A stretch of 25,001 bases of DNA, from the NCBI GenBank assembly GCA_016793465.1, contig JAEUJW010000093.1, positions 1 to 25,001 of the forward strand, written 5' to 3'. Shown piece by piece: positions 16,748 through 23,511 of the stretch. The DNA is from Myxococcales bacterium (GTDB taxonomy: Bacteria; Myxococcota; Polyangia; Nannocystales; Nannocystaceae). The position numbers were made by a program, and so were the translations under genes. The notes under the pieces are model-generated. The model ran no database searches. It was not told the DNA's origin and saw nothing but the letters and a program-made list of their open reading frames with translations. The number at the start of each line of letters is the position of its first letter. The first letter of the stretch is position 1.

Positions 16748-17219
16748 CGAGGTAGCCCTCGAGGTCTTTCCGGGCCCGGGCCTCGGTCGTGCGGACGGCT
16801 GCGACGCTGGTGCCGCAGATTGCCGCGGTGTCGGCCATGGACAGGCCGAGCACGTGCATGAGGGTGAAGACGGCCCGCCGCTCCGAGGTGAGGCCGCGTA
16901 GTGTCGTGATCAAGCACGAGCGCTGCAGCTCCCAGAGGAGCAGGCTGAGACGTCCCGCGTCGCCCTGCACGAGCGGGTGCGACAGATCGACCGGGATCGT
17001 CGAGTTGGTGCGGAGGATGTCGTTGAGCTCGGCGAACTGATCGACACGCGCCCGCCTCTCGGCAGCGACGAGGCGGGCGACCAGCGCCGGCAACCAGGCG
17101 TCACGGTCGCCCACGTGCTCGCCCATCACGTCGCAGACGGCCATGAACGCGGCCTCCCGCGAGCCGAGCATGAAGACGGCGAAGGCGTAGAGGGGTTCGA
17201 TCTGCGGCGCCTGGTCCAT
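16725..17219 (-). CDS. ECF-sigma-like protein, 3' end replaced by IS256 terminus
   Basis: 164 residues resembling an ECF sigma factor. The C-terminal half is a convincing region 4 helix-turn-helix (RGLTSERRAVFTLMHVLGLS, then DTAAICGTSVAAVRTTEARA). The N-terminal half (LYAFAVFMLGSREAAFMAVCDVMGEHV) resembles a divergent region 2. The ATG at 17219 shares one base with the upstream kinase stop (TGATG); the GTG at 17222 is an alternative start. The last seven codons (GGCPERC plus TGA) lie in the terminal repeat of the neighbouring IS256 element, so the native 3' end is lost; region 4 looks complete, so activity may survive. Translational coupling with the membrane kinase suggests the kinase controls it. 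It could also be an anti-sigma-less, kinase-regulated sigma factor. Confidence 0.8.
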   Translation of the reverse strand: MDQAPQIEPLYAFAVFMLGSREAAFMAVCDVMGEHVGDRDAWLPALVARLVAAERRARVDQFAELNDILRTNSTIPVDLSHPLVQGDAGRLSLLLWELQRSCLITTLRGLTSERRAVFTLMHVLGLSMADTAAICGTSVAAVRTTEARARKDLEGYLGGCPERC

Positions 17220-19567
17220 CACCCCGCCTCGGGTCCGAGGTTAAGCGTCACGGTGTACTTCTGCGGTGATCGTTGGGGTGGGAAAGTGAGCCCGCGGAGT
17301 GCCTCGATGACGCAGGTGTGGAGCGGATCGCCCGCGGTCATGCCGTTGGCCGTCGACAACATGGGGTGGCGCCCCTCGATTGTCAGGTTGAGCACCAGCA
17401 GCGGTACCCCGCACTGCTCCAGCCCGCGGTTGCGTGTGGCGAGCCGCGTACGAACTCGGGCTGTGGTGAGCACCGCTGACGCGGTGACGGCGTCTGTGTT
17501 CGACGGCGAGAGGGTCGTGGGCTCCGGCGCCGGGTCACCCGTAGGCAGGGGAGCTGGAGGTGGGTGCTGAGCGGGGTCAGCTGCCGGCGCCGGGTTCGGG
17601 CGGTCATCGCGCGAGATAGCAGGTTTGACTGGGGGCGCCTCGACTGACAGGGCCGCCGTGGGCGCGGCTGTTGTCGGCGCCGGGTCATCCGCGGAAATCT
17701 TGGAGATGAAGCGCAGGGCGATGCCGGTGAGCGCCACCGTCGACATGACGGCCAGCACGACGACGGCCACGATCTGCTTCCGCCATCGCTCGCCGAGCAG
17801 CCCGGCGCGGACGATCTCGAGGCTGCGCACGAGGTCCGCCATGCTCCACGGGCGCTCGCTCGGCTCCCGGGCAACGCCACGGCGGAGCACGTCGGCGATC
17901 GGGCCGAGGGCCGCCGAGAACTCGCCCCGCTCAATCGGCTGCGCCTTGCCCTCGCTCGGGCTCTCGTGGCGGCGGCCGGTCAACATCTCGTAGAGCACGA
18001 CGCACACCGAGTAGATGTCGCTGCGCGGACCGGCGCCGCCGCGGAGCTCGAGGATCTCCGGCGCGGTGTAGCCGGGTGTCCCGACCGTCTCGAGGTCGCC
18101 GGTCGCGTAGCGCTGCTCGGGCGGGGTCGCCGGGAACAGCAGATGTCGCTGGTGGAAGCGTGGCATGAGCAGGCAGGCGCCGAAGTCGAGGAGGCGCACG
18201 CGGTCGCCCTGCTCGAGCACGATGTTTTCCGGCTTCACGTCGCGGTGGATCACGCCGACCTCGTGCGCGGCGTGCAGGATCCGCGCGAGGTCGATCGCCA
18301 CGGAGAGGGCGCGGTGCGGGTCGAGCTTACCTTGTCGGAGCACGGCGGCGAGGGTCGTGCCCGCGACGATCTCCATGGTGAAGAAGGGCTCGGGCTCCAC
18401 GCTGCTCTCGAACAGGGTCGGCGGGCCCGGGTGCTCGATCGCAGCGAGCGCCCACGCCTCGCGGCGGAACCTGTGCTTGAGGTTCGTCATGCCGGCGCAG
18501 CGCGGATGGATGGTCTTGAGGGCGACGCGGCGGCGGTTTACCGTGTCGAAGGCGACCTGCACGCGGCCCATGCCGCCCTCGCCGAGCTCGCCGCAGAGGA
18601 TGTAGCGGCCGGCGAAGCGCGGGGCGTCGTTCGCGGCTGGGGCCTTGTCGGCCGGCGCGGTCGGAAACACCTGGGCGACGTAGCGGCGACGGTCAGCCTC
18701 CGCCGCGTCGGGCGACTGGGTGTCGGCCTCCCACATGGCGGTGTGCAGGGCGTCCATCGTCGTGATCTCGGCGCGCAGCGCGGCCCGAAGCACCTTCACC
18801 AACCCTGCGGGGATGTTCGGGCGGGCGAGGTCGACGGCGGGGTCCGGTTCCTCGCCGGTGAGTAGCTCGGCGAGCATGAGCGCGAGCGCGTAGACGTCGC
18901 GTGGCGGACCCTCGAGGCCGCGCCAGTAGGGCGCGGTGCCGGGGACGACGTCGCCGCGGGTCTCCCGGCGTGCGCCCGGCGGTGCGGCGTCGGCGAGCTC
19001 CGACCCGCGCGACAACTTGGCGATCCCGAAGTCGATGACCTTGGCGAACACGTCGCCGCCGGGGTGCCGCACCAGCATCACGTTCGAGGGCTTGATATCG
19101 CGGTGGATCACGCCCTCGGCGTGCGCGTAGGCCAGGGCGGCCGAGACCTGCAGGCCGAGCTGCACGACCGCGGCGGCGGGGACCGGCCCGCGTCGACGGA
19201 GCCGGGCCAGGTCGATACCGTCGATGTAGTCGGCGACGAGGAAGCGCGGGCCGTCGTCGGGGTCCTGGCGATCGATGATGCGGCCGATGTGCTCGTGCAC
19301 CAGCCGGGCGAGCACCAGCGCCTCGCGGCGGAAGCGGTCGACGGGGTCGATCGGCAGGTCGTCCCGCATGATCTTGACGACGACCGGCACGCCGAGGGTG
19401 GCGTCGCGGGCCTCGTAGATCGTCGACATGCCGCCGCTGCCGATCTTCCGCAGGAGCATGTAGCGGCCGGCGAACAGCTTGCCAGCGTGGTCCTCCGGCG
19501 GCGGGAGCCGCTGCAGGGTCCACCCGGGCACCGGGGCCGGCATCGGCGCGGAGGCAGGCGTGACCAT
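17219..19567 (-). CDS. Membrane protein with two tandem Ser/Thr kinase domains and AgmX/TonB-like C-terminus
   Basis: 782 residues from the ATG at 19567. Kinase 1 (about 35-275): GSGGMS loop (43-48), K65, HRDIKPSN (D147) and DFG (D169), but the usual GTPxYMAPE reads GTAPYWRGLEG, lacking APE. Kinase 2 (about 308-575): GELGEGGMG loop, K341, HRDVKPEN (D433), DFG (D451) and a proper TPGYTAPE (492-494). One membrane helix at about 588-610 (KQIVAVVVLAVMSTVALTGI), then a Pro/Ala-rich linker (about 615-690). The last ~90 residues have the layout of AgmX/PglI/TonB-like domains (GLEQCGVPLLVLNLTIEGR, HTCVIEALRGLTFPP, YTVTLNL). Kinases are cytoplasmic and the tail probably periplasmic. The frame is open further upstream, but the longer part has no kinase homology. 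It is followed in overlap by a sigma-like gene, its likely partner. Confidence 0.9.
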   Translation of the reverse strand: MVTPASAPMPAPVPGWTLQRLPPPEDHAGKLFAGRYMLLRKIGSGGMSTIYEARDATLGVPVVVKIMRDDLPIDPVDRFRREALVLARLVHEHIGRIIDRQDPDDGPRFLVADYIDGIDLARLRRRGPVPAAAVVQLGLQVSAALAYAHAEGVIHRDIKPSNVMLVRHPGGDVFAKVIDFGIAKLSRGSELADAAPPGARRETRGDVVPGTAPYWRGLEGPPRDVYALALMLAELLTGEEPDPAVDLARPNIPAGLVKVLRAALRAEITTMDALHTAMWEADTQSPDAAEADRRRYVAQVFPTAPADKAPAANDAPRFAGRYILCGELGEGGMGRVQVAFDTVNRRRVALKTIHPRCAGMTNLKHRFRREAWALAAIEHPGPPTLFESSVEPEPFFTMEIVAGTTLAAVLRQGKLDPHRALSVAIDLARILHAAHEVGVIHRDVKPENIVLEQGDRVRLLDFGACLLMPRFHQRHLLFPATPPEQRYATGDLETVGTPGYTAPEILELRGGAGPRSDIYSVCVVLYEMLTGRRHESPSEGKAQPIERGEFSAALGPIADVLRRGVAREPSERPWSMADLVRSLEIVRAGLLGERWRKQIVAVVVLAVMSTVALTGIALRFISKISADDPAPTTAAPTAALSVEAPPVKPAISRDDRPNPAPAADPAQHPPPAPLPTGDPAPEPTTLSPSNTDAVTASAVLTTARVRTRLATRNRGLEQCGVPLLVLNLTIEGRHPMLSTANGMTAGDPLHTCVIEALRGLTFPPQRSPQKYTVTLNLGPEAG

Positions 19568-19730
19568 GACCCGAGCCTGCCGCCGTGCGGGCAACCCGTC
19601 AACCTGCCGGTGATCGCCGAACCGGGACGGGCCACGACGTGAACGCCTCCTTATATAGTGGTAGCGGATCTCGAGAGTTCGACGGGACGGACCGGACTTG
19701 CGGCTCGTCGCTGGGTGTATCCTCAACGAC
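19568..19730. promoter_or_regulatory. Divergent promoter region
   Basis: 163-base gap between the divergently transcribed kinase (minus) and exported-protein (plus) genes. It contains the only AT-rich stretch nearby, TTATATAGTGG at 19651. Read on the minus strand it is TATATAAGGAGG, a possible -10 (TATATA) followed by a Shine-Dalgarno-like AAGGAGG too far from the ATG at 19567 to serve it. No good -35 is seen for either strand. Confidence 0.35.
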
Positions 19731-20612
19731 ATGGTCCGCCGTTCGCTGAGCATCCTCGTGGTGGTGTCGGGCATTGGGCGCCCTGGCGTGGCACACGCCG
19801 GAGAACCACCGGCAGAACTCGTCGAGCAGGTCTCGGCGCTCCACACGGCGAAGAAGTACGCGGAGGCGGCCCGACTCGCCGACGATGGTGCGAGGCGCGA
19901 GGACCTCGCCGCGGCCTACCGCGTGCTCCTGGGTGGGTTGGCCCGCCAGAACTACGAGATGTCGTTCGACGCCGGAGGCCCGCCCGAGGAGCTGTGCAAG
20001 GCGGCGGAGATCCTCCGCCTCGTCGCCCCGCTCGACACGCCGAAGGGCGGCGCGAGCAAGCGCAAGGCGGCCGAGGAAGCGGAGCGGCGGCTCGAGAGGA
20101 CGCTGGGCCCGACCTGGCAGGCGACCTGCAATCCCGAGGCTCCTGTGGCGACGGCGGACAACGCAGCGGTCGCGGGCATCGTCGAAGCCGCGACGGCGAA
20201 GGAGCCGGAGCCCCCACGAGCGCCCGTGGTGTACCCGCCTCCGCCGGCCGAGGAGCGCCGCGATCGCCGTCAGGTCCGGGCCGGGGTCGGGACGCTCGTC
20301 CCGGGGCTCTTGTTGTTCGCGCCGATGGCCGGACTCCTGGCCTACCGCGCCACCGGCGAGCGCCAGCTCCTGGCCCTCGACGCGGTGACGATGACGCGAC
20401 CGCGGACCGACGTAGACAACCAGCAAGCCGCTGCCCTCAACCAGAGCTACACGGCGACGACGGCGGGGGCCGTGGCCCTCGGCGTTGCGGGTGGCGCGCT
20501 CGTCGTCACCGGCGCCGTCCTTCTCGCGATCGGGGCCCGGGAAGGCCGCATGTCGGTCGCCCCGTGGGGCGCCCGGGGCGTCGGCGGACTGGTGCTGGAG
20601 GGGAGGTTTTGA
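19731..20612 (+). CDS. Exported protein with two C-terminal membrane helices
   Basis: 293 residues from the ATG at 19731, chosen because it opens a signal peptide (MVRRSLSILVVVSGIGRPGVAHA, cut before GEPP); the in-frame ATG at 19698 would bury it. Residues about 30-140 are helical and charged (ELVEQVSALHTAKKYAEAARL, SKRKAAEEAERRLERTLG), with TPR-like spacing. A Pro-rich stretch (PPRAPVVYPPPPAEERRDRR) follows, then two hydrophobic helices (about 190-210, TLVPGLLLFAPMAGLLAY; about 245-270, AGAVALGVAGGALVVTGAVLLAIGA) and a short tail. Probably an inner-membrane-anchored envelope protein. I do not recognise a named family, but this layout is common among myxobacterial hypothetical proteins. It is divergent from the tandem-kinase gene; functional linkage is only suggested. 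Confidence 0.8.
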   Translation: MVRRSLSILVVVSGIGRPGVAHAGEPPAELVEQVSALHTAKKYAEAARLADDGARREDLAAAYRVLLGGLARQNYEMSFDAGGPPEELCKAAEILRLVAPLDTPKGGASKRKAAEEAERRLERTLGPTWQATCNPEAPVATADNAAVAGIVEAATAKEPEPPRAPVVYPPPPAEERRDRRQVRAGVGTLVPGLLLFAPMAGLLAYRATGERQLLALDAVTMTRPRTDVDNQQAAALNQSYTATTAGAVALGVAGGALVVTGAVLLAIGAREGRMSVAPWGARGVGGLVLEGRF

Positions 20613-20650
20613 CGGTGCGCGAATTCGTCTTCTCCGCTACTGTTGCCCGT

Positions 20651-22321
20651 ATGAGCCGCGCCCCGCTCGTCCTGACCCTCCTCGCCGGGTGCATCTCGCC
20701 GGCGTACGAGCAGTACCTCCAGCACGGCGACGGAGCGGGCGCGAGCTCATCGAGCGGCGACGCGAACGCCGACGAGACCACCGCATCGACGGGTGAAGCA
20801 GCGTCGACGAGCTCGGGCTCGGCGGACGGCACCGGGGCCTCGGCGGCGGACACGATCGACACGACGTCGGGCGACACGACGTCGACCTCGACGACCGGCA
20901 GCGCCGAGGACCCGTCCGTGGGCGACGCGGAGAAGCCGGAGATCCTCGACGTGATGCTCCCGGCCGAGGTCTACGCCGCTGGACCGGTACCCATCACCGT
21001 GGAGACCAGGCATACGGCTGTGGTGCACGTCCAGCTCGACGGCGTCGACCTGGGCGAGCTGCTCGCCGCGGGCGATGGCAACTTCAAGGGTGAGCTGCCG
21101 GTGCACGGCGCGGTCGACAACGGCATGCACGAGGTCGAGGTCATCGCGACGCAGGGTCCGCTCGCGGCCCACCAAACTGCTCACTACAACGTTCAGGCGC
21201 CCAAGCCCGGCACCGAGGCGTGGTCGCAGGAGGGCCCCAAGGGTAGCCGGACCAACCGCGTCGCGGTCACGCCGGCGGGCGACTTGATCGAGGTCGGCCA
21301 AACCGAAACGGGCGGGGTGGCGCGCCCGACGATCCGCAAGCGGTCGGGCGTCACTGGCGCAGAGCTGTGGCCGGAGGGAACGATCACGCTCGACGCGGGC
21401 GAGGGTGCCGCGGTCGACGTCGCGGTCCTTCCGGACGGGCGCATGTGGGTCGCCATGAATGTCCGCGAGCCGATGCAGGATCCCCGGCCGCGGATCGCCC
21501 TGCTGGACGCGGACGGGCACGTGGCCGGCGCTGACATCCTGGGTACGTCTGGACGTATGGTCCGCGCCGTCGCCGCCGACGCGGGCGGTGGCTGCTTCGC
21601 GGCAGGCATCGCAGGCGTGCAGGGCGACTGGGACTTCGCCTACTGGCGGATCGACGCCGCGGGCCTGCAGACACTCGGAGATGTCTACGACTACGTGCCG
21701 GCCGTCATGCAGCACACGTTCCGCGACGCCGCCACCGACGTCGTCATCGATGGCGATGTCGCGTGGGTCATCGGCATGAGCCAGGGGCCGCACGACAATC
21801 TTCCGATCCGCACTCGGGGGATCCTGGTCCCGATGGACCTGCACACCGGCGAGGTCTTCGCTCCCGTCATCGTCGCGCCGTCGGACGGCGGTTGGACGCA
21901 GAGCGTGTTTTTCGGCGGTGCCCGCCATCCGGAGGGCGTGCTGGTGACCGGGTACGGGTGCGACGACGCCTGTGACCTGTATCGGATCGAGACCTCCCTC
22001 TACACCGCGAGCGGCGAACGTCCCTGGCACGCGACGGAGTCCCCGCTCGCCGCCCTCGTCTACGGCAGCGATGTAACCCTCGACAGCCAGGGACGGGCCC
22101 TCGTCGCGGGCGCCGTGACGCAGAACGGCAAGCTCCGCGGCTACGTATTCGGGCGCATGGTCGGGCAGGATGGGCAGCTCGCGCTCGAGCACGAGTATCC
22201 GGGCCTCGGCCCCTCGGAGGCCCTCGGCATCGCCCGGGACGGCTTCGATCGCATCTTCCCGGCGGGGTACGTCACAGTCAGCGGCGAGTTGCAGGCCCGG
22301 ATCACCTGGATCCACGGGTAG
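20651..22321 (+). CDS. Lipoprotein with Ser/Thr-rich linker and repeat (propeller-like) domain
   Basis: 556 residues. The ATG at 20651 gives MSRAPLVLTLLAGC, a lipobox with C14. A low-complexity Ser/Thr/Gly/Asp linker (about 25-95) follows, a style frequent in Nannocystaceae lipoproteins. Then an Ig-like segment (about 100-180: PEILDVMLPAEVYAAGPVPI through HEVEVIATQGPL). The rest is made of repeated strand units of the delta-60/beta-propeller kind (NRVAVTPAGDLIEVGQTE, VDVAVLPDGRMWVAMNV, RAVAADAGGGCFAAGIAG, SDVTLDSQGRALVAGAV, LGIARDGFDRIFPAGYV). It is expected to be anchored to the outer membrane and to face outward or into the periplasm. No enzyme motif was found. It starts 38 bases after the previous gene and converges with the next lipoprotein gene (13 bases between stops). 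Confidence 0.88.
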   Translation: MSRAPLVLTLLAGCISPAYEQYLQHGDGAGASSSSGDANADETTASTGEAASTSSGSADGTGASAADTIDTTSGDTTSTSTTGSAEDPSVGDAEKPEILDVMLPAEVYAAGPVPITVETRHTAVVHVQLDGVDLGELLAAGDGNFKGELPVHGAVDNGMHEVEVIATQGPLAAHQTAHYNVQAPKPGTEAWSQEGPKGSRTNRVAVTPAGDLIEVGQTETGGVARPTIRKRSGVTGAELWPEGTITLDAGEGAAVDVAVLPDGRMWVAMNVREPMQDPRPRIALLDADGHVAGADILGTSGRMVRAVAADAGGGCFAAGIAGVQGDWDFAYWRIDAAGLQTLGDVYDYVPAVMQHTFRDAATDVVIDGDVAWVIGMSQGPHDNLPIRTRGILVPMDLHTGEVFAPVIVAPSDGGWTQSVFFGGARHPEGVLVTGYGCDDACDLYRIETSLYTASGERPWHATESPLAALVYGSDVTLDSQGRALVAGAVTQNGKLRGYVFGRMVGQDGQLALEHEYPGLGPSEALGIARDGFDRIFPAGYVTVSGELQARITWIHG

Positions 22322-22334
22322 TCGAGCGGCGAGG

Positions 22335-23429
22335 TCACTTCGGGACGAATTTCCCGCAGGCCTCGTCGATCATGGCGACGGCGTCCTCGAAGAACGGCAC
22401 GTAGCTGTCCGTACAGACGTTCCCTCGAAGGTGATAGGGGAACTGTTCGAGCAGCGGTAGGTAGTCGATCTCTCCACCGTCGTCGTAGATGCAGTCCGGG
22501 TCCAGCGGCTCACCCTCCCCGGGAGGAAGTGGCGCCGTGATCGCCAGCATGACGACCGCGCCGGGGTCCTTCTTGGCCGCGATGACCTTGTCGTACTGCG
22601 TCTTCGGCGAGCTCAGCGACCAGTCCTCCGTGTTGTGGATGATGACGACGACGAGCAACGCGTCGTCGCGCAGGAAGCCCGCGTTGCAGCCGGTCGGGGC
22701 GTTGAGCTTCGGCGAGACCGCGGCCATCAGCGCGTCCCCGATCTTGGCGCCTCCCGCTGTGCCCACCTTGGCGATGCACTCGAGGTTGCCGGCCAGATCG
22801 GGCTCGCCGCTGATGATGTAGCGGTTGTCCCCGAACAGCTCGCACCGCTCGTTCGTCGCATACCAGCCCGCGTTGAAGGTGTTGCCGGCGCCGAGCTCGC
22901 TGTCGCATGGCCTCCACTCCTGCACGGACTTCTCGCAGTCCCAGTTCTCGGACCCCGGCCCGCAGGTCGGGTAGAACTTCTGGCAGCCGTTCGGCGAGGA
23001 CTGGCACGCGTAGCCGGGCCAGTCGCCGTCCGGGTTCGCGGTCATGATATGTACGTCGAAGCCCTCGAGCTTGTCCTCGATCGTCTGGACGAACCCCGGC
23101 AGGCTGGCGAGGAACTGGTCCTGCACGTACTTCATGTTGCCGCTGCGCGCGATCAGAAAGAGCAGGTCGACCTTGCCCTGGCAGCCCAGCGGCTGGCCGG
23201 TGCCGAAGTCGGTCTCGGCCCCGACGTCGCGGATGATCCCGGTGCTCTCGCCGGTGGAGCTGCCGGTCGAGACGTCTGCCGAGCTCGTGGACGAGCTGTC
23301 GCCGCTCGTCGAGCTGCCGCTCGTCGTCCCCGACACGCTCGTGACCGCCGACCCGGACGAGAACCCGGGCGGGGCTGTGTCCCCGCAGGCGGCGAGGACG
23401 AGGGCGGCGAGGAGCGGCGCGCGCGTCAC
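22335..23429 (-). CDS. Lipoprotein with degenerate von Willebrand A-like domain
   Basis: 364 residues from the GTG at 23429, which opens a lipobox leader (TRAPLLAALVLAAC, C15). A Ser/Thr/Gly linker (about 20-75) follows. The rest resembles a VWA fold: the first strand is KVDLLFLIARSGNMKYVQDQF, where metal-binding VWA domains have DxSxS; here it reads ARSGN, so the first Asp and last Ser are replaced and metal binding is doubtful. Later strands (FDVHIMTANPDG, ALLVVVIIHNTEDWS, GAVVMLAITAPLPP) fit the Rossmann-like core. Many Cys pairs (ACQSSPNGCQKFYPTCG) suggest disulphides outside the cytoplasm. Start-site evidence is modest: GAGG lies immediately before the GTG, and the frame stays open to 23651. 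Probably a cell-surface binding protein. Confidence 0.85.
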   Translation of the reverse strand: MTRAPLLAALVLAACGDTAPPGFSSGSAVTSVSGTTSGSSTSGDSSSTSSADVSTGSSTGESTGIIRDVGAETDFGTGQPLGCQGKVDLLFLIARSGNMKYVQDQFLASLPGFVQTIEDKLEGFDVHIMTANPDGDWPGYACQSSPNGCQKFYPTCGPGSENWDCEKSVQEWRPCDSELGAGNTFNAGWYATNERCELFGDNRYIISGEPDLAGNLECIAKVGTAGGAKIGDALMAAVSPKLNAPTGCNAGFLRDDALLVVVIIHNTEDWSLSSPKTQYDKVIAAKKDPGAVVMLAITAPLPPGEGEPLDPDCIYDDGGEIDYLPLLEQFPYHLRGNVCTDSYVPFFEDAVAMIDEACGKFVPK

Positions 23430-23511
23430 CCTCGGAGGGTAGACCCGGCGCGTGCACCTGTCATCCCTAAGGGTGACTAGGATCCGGAGCGGCGGGGCCC
23501 TAACGCCATCT

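Noticed and set aside
20747..22315. 522-residue open frame on the minus strand opposite the propeller-like lipoprotein
   Set aside because: Codon-bias shadow. The plus strand has a lipobox, linker and repeats.
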